Assembly (NCBI GenBank): GCA_023412215.1
Contig: JAEYNX010000003.1
Span: 354,086 to 418,085 of the forward strand
Direction: 5' to 3'
Length of the DNA: 64,000 bases
Origin: Bacillota bacterium
GTDB taxonomy: Bacteria > Bacillota > Clostridia > Oscillospirales > Ruminococcaceae
The notes beneath the pieces were generated by a model. That model was not told the origin of the DNA. It worked only from the letters and a program-made list of their open reading frames with translations, and searched no databases. The first letter of the stretch is position 1; every line of letters begins with the position of its first letter. A program made the translations under genes and the position numbers. Below are positions 52,491 through 61,140 of the stretch, one piece after another.

Positions 52491-53330
52491 ATGGGGGATT
52501 TCCGCTTTTATCTGGACGGGCGCACGCTTACCAAAAGCGAAGAGAAGATCGTCAACTATATCTACCAGCATCTTTCCATTATTCCGTTTTTGTCCATCGG
52601 CAAGATTGCGGAGGAATTGAATATCAGCGTCGCGACCCTGTCGCGGTTCGTGCGCCATATGGGCTACGAGAGCCTTAAAGACCTTAAGGTCGCCATCATG
52701 GAGCATGAAAACGTTACTACCCCGGCCGGGAAGCTGCAGAAAACGCTGTCGATGGCCGATGCCAACACCGCCGTGCAGCTGTTAAAGCGTCAGGAGGCCT
52801 GCCTTGCGCAGACGAGGGAGAATCTGTCCGAGCCTGATGTCAAAAAGGCCGTGGCAGCCATCCGGGATGCGGAAACGGTTTATTTTCTGGGCAAAGGCGT
52901 CTCGCGCGGGCTGGTGGAGCTGTTCTCTTTCCGGCTTTGCCGGTTTCAAAAGCGCACGGTCACCCTGCCGCCAAGCGGCTCGGAGCTTTTTGAGCGCCTT
53001 GTGGATGTCAAGCAGAACGATCTTGTCATCCTGTTCGGGTTCTATAAAATGCCGGTGGAGGCGCGGGTGACTCTGGAGCAGGCCCGAGAGGTTGGCTGCA
53101 AAACACTGCTGTTCACCGACAGGCTATACTCGGATGAAGAACAGCGCGGCGACATCAACCTGTATGTCTACCGCGGCGAGCTGAGGGAGTACCATTCCAT
53201 GGCCGCCGCCGTTGCCTTAATCGACACATTGGTGGTTCTTACCGCCCGGGAGCTGGAGGGGGAGCCGGTGCAGAGCCTTTCCGACCTTTATCAGCTCAAA
53301 GAAAAATACGCGGATATCATACCGCGTTAA
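52491..53330 (+). CDS. MurR/RpiR family regulator
   Basis: 279 residues. An N-terminal HTH_6 domain (1-80; SIGKIAEELNISVATLSRFVRHMG) and a SIS sugar-phosphate-binding domain (about 110-245; ETVYFLGKGVSRGLVELF). Members respond to phosphosugars and control sugar or murein recycling genes. It stands alone, divergent from the transsulfuration pair and convergent with the ECF-PHP operon; no sugar genes are adjacent, so the target is not clear. Confidence 0.92.
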   Translation: MGDFRFYLDGRTLTKSEEKIVNYIYQHLSIIPFLSIGKIAEELNISVATLSRFVRHMGYESLKDLKVAIMEHENVTTPAGKLQKTLSMADANTAVQLLKRQEACLAQTRENLSEPDVKKAVAAIRDAETVYFLGKGVSRGLVELFSFRLCRFQKRTVTLPPSGSELFERLVDVKQNDLVILFGFYKMPVEARVTLEQAREVGCKTLLFTDRLYSDEEQRGDINLYVYRGELREYHSMAAAVALIDTLVVLTARELEGEPVQSLSDLYQLKEKYADIIPR

Positions 53331-53374
53331 AAACCGCCGGTCGTGCTAAAAATGGCAGCACAACCGGCGGTTTT
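53330..53374. terminator. Bidirectional terminator, RpiR / PHP genes
   Basis: AAAACCGCCGGT (53330-53341) with GTGCT (53343-53347) pair with AGCAC (53357-53361) and ACCGGCGGTTTT (53363-53374); the pairing leaves one mismatch. A GTTTTG tail follows. Confidence 0.85.
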
Positions 53375-53402
53375 GTTTTGACGATATAACCCTAAGCTCT
53401 TT

Positions 53403-54185
53403 TTATTCCTTTGTCAGGCTGCTGAGATAATCCCCGCCCAGCGCATGAATATTCTTCTGCGCGTTTTTTAGCAGGCCTGCGGCGTTAACGATATATGCTG
53501 CGTTGTCGGAGACCATCGCCTTGATGCTGCCCTCCCGCAGATGGGCCGCCAGCTGCAGGATGGTCGAACACTCGGGCATCTCGTTCCATACGCACCCGAA
53601 CTGCAGAAAGCAATGGGTATCGCTGCCCGCTACTACGGGCAGGCCCAGCCTCTGCGCGAGGGCAAGCACCTCATCTTTTGCGCGCTCTCCGGCTGTCGCA
53701 TAGTCCTTGCCGTTTAAATCTATAAAGTCAAGCCGTTTTAACTCTTGGTCGGGAAGGGCAGGGATATTGCTCCCCTTGCGGAAGGGGTGCGCCGCGCCCG
53801 TCACCACCTGATAGGATGCGGCGGTTTCCATAAGGGCGGAGAAAGGAAGAAAATGCCGCTCCGCCTTATAGGGCGCAAGCTCCCGGTTCATATGCAGGAT
53901 ATCCTCCGCCTTTCCGAGGACAAGGATATGCCCGGCCTCGGCGATATCCACCTCCATGCCTGGAAACACCAAAATGCCTTCCGCAGAGAAGGCGTCGCCG
54001 GTTTGAGGGTATGTTTTATATAAAAATTCGCACAGCTCCTCAAATCCGTCGGTGTTGAAGTGCTCGGTGAGACACAGCGCGTCCAGCCCTGATTTTCTGG
54101 CCGCCTGAAACATGTATGAGATATAATCCGCGGAAAAGGGGAGTTTCTTTGCCAGTTTGCCATGTGTGTGAAAATCTATTTTCAT
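53403..54185 (-). CDS. PHP domain phosphoesterase
   Basis: 260 residues of the PHP superfamily. The HTH-type metal residues are in MKIDFHTHGKLAK (His6, His8), LCLTEHFNTDGFEELC, the Glu in PGMEVDIAE, the His in GAAHPFRKGS and GSDTHCF. Family members hydrolyse phosphate esters (histidinol phosphate, nucleotides, sugars). It is the last gene of the ECF operon, 11 bases after EcfT, which suggests that it handles a phosphorylated form of the imported compound; that is inference. Confidence 0.88.
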   Translation of the reverse strand: MKIDFHTHGKLAKKLPFSADYISYMFQAARKSGLDALCLTEHFNTDGFEELCEFLYKTYPQTGDAFSAEGILVFPGMEVDIAEAGHILVLGKAEDILHMNRELAPYKAERHFLPFSALMETAASYQVVTGAAHPFRKGSNIPALPDQELKRLDFIDLNGKDYATAGERAKDEVLALAQRLGLPVVAGSDTHCFLQFGCVWNEMPECSTILQLAAHLREGSIKAMVSDNAAYIVNAAGLLKNAQKNIHALGGDYLSSLTKE

Positions 54186-54196
54186 TTATTCGGCTC

Positions 54197-55027
54197 CTAA
54201 ATACTCATTTTTGACGTCAGCAGCAGGCACGCGGCTACATATGCGACCGATACACCCACAAATACCGCATCCCGCCAGGTCATGCGCAGCATGGAAAGCT
54301 TGATCCTTTTTACCGCCGGGTTGGAGGCGGCATAGTGGTAGCCCTTCAGCTCCAGCGCCTCCACCGTTGTGCGTGAACGTTTGGCGGTATTGAGCATCAG
54401 CGGGTAAAACGACAGTATCACAATCTTCACCTGATAGATTAAGAAGCGAATCTTCCCCACAAACCCTTTTGAATCGGGTGCGCGCCCGCGTATCCGGTAG
54501 GATAAGAGGATATTCTCAAACTCCTGCGTCAGAATGGGCAGAATACGGTATGAAAATGCGATACTGAACGACAATCGGTCCGGACACCCAAAGTACAACA
54601 GTCCGTTTGCCAGCTTGTCGGGGTCAAGCCCCGAAAACACCGTGACCGATGCGAGCGATACCACCGTAACTTTCAGCGTCAGGATAAGCAGCGGAACGAT
54701 CGTTGACGCATTGCCGCCAAACAGCAGCGAAACCACGAGCAGATAACCTGTTTGAGAGAACACGCCCATAGAGAAGAGAAAAAGAACGAGCGGTGCAATC
54801 CTCGCAAGAAATGCGGTGACGGCTACGAACAGAAACAGGCTCAGCAATATGGTGATGTCGGTTAAAAACCATGGCACAAGCCCGAAAAACAGGTACCATA
54901 TCAGCAGGGTGCGCGCATCCAGGCGGGCGATGGCGGTGTCGTCGTTGCCGTATGCGTTTTTCAGCACCTGGTTTCTCAGGTTGTCAATCGAGATTTTATC
55001 AACAATATTCTCACCGAGCTTTGACAT
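54197..55027 (-). CDS. ECF transporter transmembrane component (EcfT/CbiQ type)
   Basis: 276 residues from ATG 55027 with GAGGAGG upstream. It has five to six membrane segments and the conserved cytoplasmic Ala-Arg-Gly region reading RIRGRAPDSKGF near 175-190, then TTVEALELKGYHYA. EcfT couples the two ATPase domains to the substrate-binding S component. It overlaps the ATPase gene by 17 bases. Confidence 0.9.
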   Translation of the reverse strand: MSKLGENIVDKISIDNLRNQVLKNAYGNDDTAIARLDARTLLIWYLFFGLVPWFLTDITILLSLFLFVAVTAFLARIAPLVLFLFSMGVFSQTGYLLVVSLLFGGNASTIVPLLILTLKVTVVSLASVTVFSGLDPDKLANGLLYFGCPDRLSFSIAFSYRILPILTQEFENILLSYRIRGRAPDSKGFVGKIRFLIYQVKIVILSFYPLMLNTAKRSRTTVEALELKGYHYAASNPAVKRIKLSMLRMTWRDAVFVGVSVAYVAACLLLTSKMSI

Positions 55028-56753
55028 AAGCAACCTCCTCCTCCATGGCCGGTTTGAAGTACCCGACAAACTCGTCCACCGTAAAGCACTGCGCGCCGTC
55101 CTGCAGCGCCTTACCCATCAGGTAGATATCCGGCGGGCGAATACCCGCCAGTTCTACGGCGTGTGAATCGCCAAACACCTCTTCCCGTGTGCCGTCGGCA
55201 ATAATGGCGCCACGGTACAGCACAATAATACGCTCTGCCCATTCAGCCACCAGCTGCATATCGTGGGTGGCGATGATGGCGGTTTCCACCACGTCATTCA
55301 GGGCCTCCAGCGTTTTGGCGATCTCCTTGCGCGTGGAGATATCCAAATTGGCGGTGGGCTCATCCAGCAGCAGGATGGAGGGGTTTAGGGCAATGCCAAC
55401 AGCCAGCGACGCCCTTCGCATCTGCCCGCCGGAGAGCAGACGACCGTCCCGCTCGGCAAGCCCCTGCAGATTGAACATCGCCATCAGCTCCTGCGCGCGC
55501 CGCTCATAGTCCTTCATCCCGCGCACGCGCATCGCGTACTCGATGTCATCGCGGATGCAGTCCCGGATAAACATCTCCTCGGGGTTCTGGTATACCAGCG
55601 AGATATCGCGAGAGATATCCTCTGGAGAGCGCCCGCTGGTAGACGCGCCGCACACAGCCACTACGCCGCCTTTTGGCTTGAGCAGCCCTGTCATCAGCTT
55701 TAAGATGGTGGTTTTGCCCGCACCGTTGCAGCCGATCAGCGCGATCTTTTCGCCGCGGTGAACATCCAACGAAAAATGCTCCAGAATAACGGGGTCTTTG
55801 CCCTTCACCGCGCGGTATTTTACGCAGACGTCGCGAAATTGTATGGCCGCTTCGGCCAGCGGTTTCGCGGCTTTTTGGCGCGCGACAGCATAGCCTGTCG
55901 GCGTAAAGCTCTCAAAAAAGGCCTTGCCATCTTCCTGCGTGGTCGGTAGTTGGGTGTCGGCAGAAGCGGCGCCGGTATGAATGAAGCGGTGCGCCGCCAG
56001 TGTTATCTGCGGGGGGTGGATATCATTCTCCAGTAGTTCGTCCACGCGGTTGAGCGCTTCATTTACGGGAAGCTTCCACAGCATCCCGCCGTCTCTCATC
56101 AGCATAACATGCTTGCAGTACCGGGCGATGAATTCGGTGTGGTGTTCTATCACAAGGATCGTCTTGCCATACTTTTCGTTGAGCTCGCGCAGCAGGTCGT
56201 AAATGCAGAAGGCATGCTGTGGGTCTAATTGCGCGACCGGCTCGTCGAGCACAAGGATATCCGGCTTTAAGGCCGCCGCGCCCGCGAGCGCCAGCAGGTG
56301 CTTTTGCCCGCCCGAAAGCTGCCAGACATAATCCTCTTCCTTGTCCGCCAGGCCGATCTGCCCGAGAGCCTCTCGTCCCTGTGCAAGATAATCCTTCATG
56401 GCGTAATTGAGGCAGGCAAAGGAGGCATCGTCGAGTACGGTGGGCCGCAGAATCTGGTTTTCAAAGTCCTGATACACATAACCTATTTTCTTTGCAAGCT
56501 CGCCTACGCCGTGGCTTAGGGTATCAAGCCCGTCCAGCTCTACGCTGCCGTCAAACTCCCCTGAGAAAAAATGGGGAATCAGCCCGTTGAGGGCTTTACA
56601 GAAGGTGGACTTCCCGCAGCCATTGCCACCAATGACTGCAAGGAAGTCTCCACGTTCTATCTCAAGGCTTATATTGTTTAAGCTGGGCCGCGGTGCCCCG
56701 GGGTATGTAAAAGAGAGGTTACTGATTCGGATGGTTGGATCGTTATTAGTCAT
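55011..56753 (-). CDS. ECF transporter ATPase with two fused ABC domains
   Basis: 580 residues. Domain 1 (about 5-240): Walker A GGNGCGKST, LSGGQKH, Walker B ILVLDEPVAQLDP. Domain 2 (about 300-560): GCNGAGKTT, LSGGQMRR, ILLLDEPTANLDI. EcfA1-EcfA2 are separate in many Firmicutes, and this single-chain fusion resembles the ykoD-type arrangement. It supplies energy for import of the vitamin or metal-like solute bound by the S component. Confidence 0.93.
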   Translation of the reverse strand: MTNNDPTIRISNLSFTYPGAPRPSLNNISLEIERGDFLAVIGGNGCGKSTFCKALNGLIPHFFSGEFDGSVELDGLDTLSHGVGELAKKIGYVYQDFENQILRPTVLDDASFACLNYAMKDYLAQGREALGQIGLADKEEDYVWQLSGGQKHLLALAGAAALKPDILVLDEPVAQLDPQHAFCIYDLLRELNEKYGKTILVIEHHTEFIARYCKHVMLMRDGGMLWKLPVNEALNRVDELLENDIHPPQITLAAHRFIHTGAASADTQLPTTQEDGKAFFESFTPTGYAVARQKAAKPLAEAAIQFRDVCVKYRAVKGKDPVILEHFSLDVHRGEKIALIGCNGAGKTTILKLMTGLLKPKGGVVAVCGASTSGRSPEDISRDISLVYQNPEEMFIRDCIRDDIEYAMRVRGMKDYERRAQELMAMFNLQGLAERDGRLLSGGQMRRASLAVGIALNPSILLLDEPTANLDISTRKEIAKTLEALNDVVETAIIATHDMQLVAEWAERIIVLYRGAIIADGTREEVFGDSHAVELAGIRPPDIYLMGKALQDGAQCFTVDEFVGYFKPAMEEEVAYVKAR

Positions 56754-57597
56754 TTTTACTGTCCAGCGCCTTTTTCCTCATTACCGCAATCAGTATGATT
56801 GCCACAACCACCGCCGCCGCAATACTGATAATGATTGCGTTGCTGCTTTCGGCCCACTCTGCCTCCCAGTCGATGAGCGAGAGATCCGATTCAGATAAAA
56901 ACTCGGCCGCAATGGATACCGCAAACCCTATTATGCTCAGCAGAACAACCTTGGGGGTAAGCACTTTATCGTTGCCCAAAACGGTATGCTCGTCTCTCGG
57001 CTTAAGGCCAAGCAGCGGCTCGATCTTGCCGTACAGCCTGGGAACCAGATAAAGTGTGGGCAGCAGGCAGAACAGGATGCCGGAGAAGAGTACGTCGTTT
57101 AAGAAGGAGAAGCCCTCGGTTAAGAAAACGCTTTCGGGGAGGCCTGCTACCGCCTCAAAGTCTTCTACCGCAAACTGAACCTTCAAAATGTCTACCGTGC
57201 AGCTCATTGCCTGCTGGATGATTACGGAGAGGATAGAGGCAAAGCCCACCATCTTGATGTTCTTCGGGTCTTTTACCATTCTGCCCGCGATGTACAGCGC
57301 AATAGTAAGGGTGAGGAATTTTTCAAGCTCGCCGAGGCCGCCAAACTGGCCAAGCATGATCTCGCTGAAAATCAACTCGCCGGTTGCCGCGCCCAGTGCG
57401 GCGGAAAGAGGATCGAACAATATGCCCAGTGTCAGCGGGATAAACAGAAAGTATTCTACCGACAGCTCCACGATCCCAACGTGAAATTCCGGTATCAGCT
57501 CCGAGAACAGCGTTGCAAGCCCATACAGGGACATGGTAAGTACAAAGATCATCATCTTCTGTGCCGACGTGGTCTGTTGCGTTTTTGTTTGTACCAT
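56746..57597 (-). CDS. ECF transporter S-like membrane component
   Basis: 283 residues from the ATG at 57597, with GGGGGAG seven bases upstream. Five or six N-terminal helices include an S-component-like EYFLFIPLTLGILFDPLSAALGAATGELIFSE stretch (about 50-80), and a further C-terminal helix (about 255-275) ends in a short basic tail. It is longer than typical S components (about 180-200). The substrate is unknown. It is first in the operon S-A-T-PHP. The upstream region carries three ATGAAAATT half sites. Confidence 0.75.
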   Translation of the reverse strand: MVQTKTQQTTSAQKMMIFVLTMSLYGLATLFSELIPEFHVGIVELSVEYFLFIPLTLGILFDPLSAALGAATGELIFSEIMLGQFGGLGELEKFLTLTIALYIAGRMVKDPKNIKMVGFASILSVIIQQAMSCTVDILKVQFAVEDFEAVAGLPESVFLTEGFSFLNDVLFSGILFCLLPTLYLVPRLYGKIEPLLGLKPRDEHTVLGNDKVLTPKVVLLSIIGFAVSIAAEFLSESDLSLIDWEAEWAESSNAIIISIAAAVVVAIILIAVMRKKALDSKND

Positions 57598-57696
57598 TTT
57601 TTTACTCCCCCAATACATTTTAAAGACTATTTGCTACATCTCGAGTGTACCAAAATAGCCTTACCGCAACAATAATGTTTGGGTAAATAGTAAGTA

Positions 57697-57733
57697 AATT
57701 TTCATGTAAACAAAAATGAAAATTAATTTTCAT
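57697..57733 (-). promoter_or_regulatory. Triple ATGAAAATT half sites upstream of the ECF operon
   Basis: AATTTTCAT at 57697-57705, ATGAAAATT at 57716-57724 and AATTTTCAT at 57725-57733. The last two form an 18-bp palindrome; the first two a separated inverted pair. About 100-135 bases upstream of the S gene, this looks like an operator or activator site. Confidence 0.55.
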
Positions 57734-57788
57734 AAACTGCCGAGCTTTTACGCCGCATGGCAAGCCGATTATCCACCGATTATTGGGC

Positions 57789-58826
57789 TTATCCAAGATT
57801 GCCGATGTCATTCAGCAGCTGCTCCACATCTTCGTCTTTTGTCGCCCAGCTGGTGCAAAAGCGAACCGCGGTATGTTCCGCATCCATCTGCTTCCAATGG
57901 CTAAAGACATAATTCTTTGCCAGTGTTTGCAGCTGCACGTTCGGCACGATGGGGAATTGCTGATTGGTGACAGAGTTGAACAAAAAGGGATAGCCCTTTT
58001 TAGCGAACGCGTCTTTAATTCTGCAGGCCAGCCTGTCCGCATGGGCGGAAATCTCAAAATAAAGGCCGTCTTGCAGCAGCGCGATAAACTGTAAGCCGAG
58101 CAACCGGCCCTTTGCAAGCATTCCGCCGCGCTGCTTGATATAGTAGCGGAAGTCGCGCTTAAGGGTGTGATTTGTAATCACCAGCGCCTCACCGAACAGC
58201 GCGCCCACCTTGGTGCCGCCGATATAAAAGGCATCGCACAGACGCGCAATATCCGGCAAGGTCAGGTCATTGCCTTCTGCCATAATACCGTAGCCCATTC
58301 TCGCACCGTCTAAATAAAGCGGCAGATTGTATTTGCGGCATACCGCACTTAAAGCGGTCAACTCCTCTTTTGTGTAAAGCGTGCCGTTTTCCGTGGGGTA
58401 AGAGATATAGACCATGCCCGGCTGTACCATATGCTCGTGGGTGGCATCGTTCCAGTGATCTTCATAAACGGAGCACACCTGCTCCGCTGTGATCTTGCCG
58501 TCGTCGCTGGGCAGCGCCAGCACCTTATGCCCCGTGGCTTCGATTGCTCCGCTTTCATGCACATTGATATGCCCGGTCTCGGCGCATATCACTCCCTGAA
58601 TAGGCCGCAGGGCGGCGGCAATCACGGTCAGGTTTGTTTGTGTACCGCCTACCAGAAGATGCACGTCGGCATCCTCTGCCAGACACAGCTCTTTAATGAG
58701 CGTACGGGCTTTTTCACAATAAATATCCTCCCCATACCCCGGGGTTTGCTCCATGTTGCTTTCATTTAAGAGCTTCAGCACCTGCGGGTGAGCCCCTTCG
58801 GCATAATCACATTCGAATCGTATCAT
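57789..58826 (-). CDS. Low-specificity threonine aldolase
   Basis: 345 residues of the beta-eliminating lyase family. PLP Lys in FYIGGTKVGALFGEA (near 200), DGARMGYG before it, LVGGTQTNLTVIAA near 60 and the aldolase loop ETGHINVHESGAIEATGHK near 85-103. It cleaves L-(allo-)threonine to glycine and acetaldehyde. It follows a DsbA-like gene by 47 bases with AAAAGGA upstream; the shared operon may be incidental. Confidence 0.88.
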   Translation of the reverse strand: MIRFECDYAEGAHPQVLKLLNESNMEQTPGYGEDIYCEKARTLIKELCLAEDADVHLLVGGTQTNLTVIAAALRPIQGVICAETGHINVHESGAIEATGHKVLALPSDDGKITAEQVCSVYEDHWNDATHEHMVQPGMVYISYPTENGTLYTKEELTALSAVCRKYNLPLYLDGARMGYGIMAEGNDLTLPDIARLCDAFYIGGTKVGALFGEALVITNHTLKRDFRYYIKQRGGMLAKGRLLGLQFIALLQDGLYFEISAHADRLACRIKDAFAKKGYPFLFNSVTNQQFPIVPNVQLQTLAKNYVFSHWKQMDAEHTAVRFCTSWATKDEDVEQLLNDIGNLG

Positions 58827-58873
58827 GTTTTCATCCTTTTCTTTTCAATCATTATTGATGGGCGGTGATAATT

Positions 58874-59377
58874 CTATTGTTTGCTGTTCTCCAAAAAGCT
58901 ATTAAGCTGTTCTTTCGTGATGCCGATGTCCTCTATCGAGTCGAGTTTCTTCCCGTTCATACGGTAAGACGGCACCGCCCAAACCCCGGAGAGATCATAG
59001 GCATAATGATTAGCGTCCTGTTGCAGCTTTACATACTCGCCGTTTTGAAGCGACTCGCGAAAGGTATCCACATCCAGCAGCCCCTTCACGGCCTCAGACA
59101 GCACCCCGACATCCTCGATATTTATCCGGTCTGTGAGCGCTGCCTTAAACATTCTGTCGTGGTAGGCCCATATATCCACCCCATGGTCCAGGGCAAAGAA
59201 CATGCCTTGGATACACAGGTCGCTGTGCGGCCCGTAGCGTTCAGGCCTTGGGTGCGCTTCGCACGGGCGCCACACTATCTCGACTTGCGGGTATAGCGCA
59301 TGCAGTTCACTCAGAGACTGGTGCCCCCTTAGGCAGTAGGGACAAGCATAATCGAAAAAGACTTCCAGTTTGTTCAA
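58874..59377 (-). CDS. DsbA/FrnE-like thioredoxin-fold oxidoreductase
   Basis: 167 residues starting with a TTG, GGGGG ten bases upstream. It has the CPYC active site (Cys12-Cys15), a helical insertion and the cis-Pro segment WAVPSYRMNGK near 135. It resembles FrnE/HCCA-isomerase-like DsbA proteins. No signal peptide, so a cytoplasmic thiol-disulfide role is likely. It is the first gene of a small operon with the threonine aldolase. Confidence 0.87.
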   Translation of the reverse strand: MNKLEVFFDYACPYCLRGHQSLSELHALYPQVEIVWRPCEAHPRPERYGPHSDLCIQGMFFALDHGVDIWAYHDRMFKAALTDRINIEDVGVLSEAVKGLLDVDTFRESLQNGEYVKLQQDANHYAYDLSGVWAVPSYRMNGKKLDSIEDIGITKEQLNSFLENSKQ

Positions 59378-59416
59378 CGTTAAAATGCCCCCATTTCAAG
59401 TGATACGCTCCAATTT

Positions 59417-59444
59417 ACTATACCATAAACGCAATAATAGTAAA
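59417..59444 (-). promoter_or_regulatory. Promoter of the DsbA-like / threonine aldolase operon
   Basis: Minus strand: -35 TTTACT (59444-59439), 16-base spacer, -10 TATAGT (59422-59417). It overlaps the tail of the terminator of the upstream MoxR operon. Confidence 0.55.
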
Positions 59445-59471
59445 GGGCTTAAACCGGACCGGTTTAAACCC
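59445..59471 (-). terminator. Palindromic terminator of the MoxR operon
   Basis: TTAAACCGG (59449-59457) and CCGGTTTAA (59459-59467) around a single A, with outer GGG/CCC. On the minus strand it is followed by TTTACTATT. A compact palindrome could also be an operator for the adjacent promoter. Confidence 0.55.
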
Positions 59472-59529
59472 TGTATGGATACCGTTTCAAATTAAACAGG
59501 CCGCTTCTCAGCAAACAATGCCGTCGATT

Positions 59530-59913
59530 TTACGGTGCCGTTTTGTTCGCGATGCGGAGTTTGATTTCGTCCATATCCATGTCGGCTTCGAAGTACATAA
59601 CCTGTATGAACGTTGTATAAACACTCTTAAAAAAGAGCTTTCCGTTTACCGAGGCGCCGTAACGCTGTTTCAGTTCATTCAGCATGCGGGTGGGGTCGTC
59701 ACTGAGCTTTTTCTCGGCGGCGCTGCTGAAATCAAGCAGGATAAAATCCTCCTGTGCGTTCATGTGTGAAGACTCAGACACCAGCGACTTTAACTCGCCC
59801 GCGCTGTATCCGAGCAAGGGGCGCAGTACGCTGTCTTTTCGCAGCAGTTCAAGCGTAAACTCTTTTTTGCCGACCCGAAGCTTCCCGCCTGTTAGAAAAT
59901 AGTCCAATACCAT
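59530..59913 (-). CDS. Unknown protein in the MoxR-VWA operon (127 aa)
   Basis: I do not recognise it. 127 residues, acidic in the C-terminal half, no membrane helix, no cysteine. Sequence blocks: GGKLRVGKKEFTLELLRKDS at the start, FILLDFSSAAEKKLSD in the middle and MYFEADMDMDEIKLRIANK at the end; the last could form a coiled helix. It has a good ribosome site (GAGAGGAACC). It is third in a three-gene unit (ATPase, VWA peptidase, this), so it may be an adaptor or substrate. Confidence 0.75.
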   Translation of the reverse strand: MVLDYFLTGGKLRVGKKEFTLELLRKDSVLRPLLGYSAGELKSLVSESSHMNAQEDFILLDFSSAAEKKLSDDPTRMLNELKQRYGASVNGKLFFKSVYTTFIQVMYFEADMDMDEIKLRIANKTAP

Positions 59914-59975
59914 GGTTCCTCTCGCCTCATTTCGTCGGGAAAGGTGTTATCAGCGCATATAAAACCCTATCCGTA

Positions 59976-61106
59976 TTACTCGAATGTTACACCGTAGCCG
60001 TATGGAGCGGGCTGCCTTCCGCCCTTGGTGAGTACCCAAAGCACTTTCTGGCTTGCATGGTCGGGGGCACTGCCGTCGCCGTCCGTAAAAACGACGACTA
60101 AAGAGACCTTTATACGGTCCGCCAGCTCAAAAATCGGTCTAAAATCGGTTCCGCCGCTTTTCTCGCGCCGTTTTACCTGCCGGTACTCCTCGGCCGGTTT
60201 GGGCTCGGTGCATTCCGTATCAAACTCGGTAACCAGAATCTGCGCGTTGGTAATACGGTTAATCGCCATAAGTTCATTAAAAAAGGTTTGGAGCTGATCG
60301 TTGGTAATCGACCCGCTTTCATCCAGCGCAATGAGAACGCGCAGCCCCACACTGCGCTTGCTGCCGGGGTAGCTGTCGTAACGGCGGGATTCGCGTTTGT
60401 AGGTCGCACGGGATTGCATACGGCCCCTGCCGGTTAAAAACCGTTTGAACATCGTCTTCCAGTCAATGCGGGCCTGCTCATAAACCGTATCGAGCTCTCC
60501 ATCCAGCACCTGCGGCAGTTCGCCGCCCAGACGAGCTTCGTCAATCAGTTCGCACAGCTTGCTCTTAAGGGCCTGCTCGTTCATTTGCGAAACGTCTTCA
60601 TCGACGTGCAATTCAGCTTCGAGCAGGCTTCCATCGCTGCAACGAAGGGTAACCGAATCCTCACGCTGCAGCAAACTGAGCATATCGTTCGGCAGTTTGG
60701 AAAGCTCGGCATAGTAATGCTCGGCACTTTTGAAGCACTCGAGTTTGTGATGGATTTCCCGCTCGATTTTCTCGGTGGTTACGGCGTCCGGCAGTCGCAT
60801 CTCAGGCGGGAGAGTATCGTTGACCGCCATATCGCAGCAGGCTGCCCACAGCAGAGGGTCTCGCTCACCCCGGCGCAGTGCGTGCAATAGCAGCAGGTGC
60901 AGCAGTTCGTGTAACAGCACCCCCATAGCCTGCGTGTCGTTTAAGGCCTCATACCATTCCTTGTTATACTGGAGAACAGGGGAAGGGAACAGGGCCATTT
61001 TTATCTTTGGCACCGTCTTGCTTTCGCGCAGCGAAATGGTGGCGGCAAGCGACCCGTAGAAGGGCTGGCTAAGCAGCAGCTTCATCACTGAATCTTGTAT
61101 ACACAT
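59976..61106 (-). CDS. VWA-like protein with a zinc-peptidase motif (DUF2201 type)
   Basis: 376 residues. An N-terminal domain has HELLH (66-70), the HExxH zinc-protease motif, then many helices; the C-terminal part (about 250-376) is a von Willebrand A fold with the MIDAS motif DESGS in VLIALDESGSITND and FTDGDGSAPD. This is the VWA-like metallopeptidase family found beside MoxR ATPases. The ATG at 61106 is preferred over 61112, which overlaps the GGGGGG site. It lies 34 bases after the MoxR gene's stop. Confidence 0.85.
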   Translation of the reverse strand: MCIQDSVMKLLLSQPFYGSLAATISLRESKTVPKIKMALFPSPVLQYNKEWYEALNDTQAMGVLLHELLHLLLLHALRRGERDPLLWAACCDMAVNDTLPPEMRLPDAVTTEKIEREIHHKLECFKSAEHYYAELSKLPNDMLSLLQREDSVTLRCSDGSLLEAELHVDEDVSQMNEQALKSKLCELIDEARLGGELPQVLDGELDTVYEQARIDWKTMFKRFLTGRGRMQSRATYKRESRRYDSYPGSKRSVGLRVLIALDESGSITNDQLQTFFNELMAINRITNAQILVTEFDTECTEPKPAEEYRQVKRREKSGGTDFRPIFELADRIKVSLVVVFTDGDGSAPDHASQKVLWVLTKGGRQPAPYGYGVTFE

Positions 61107-61140
61107 AATCATCCCCCCGACCGCTTCTGGCAGTAAATCA

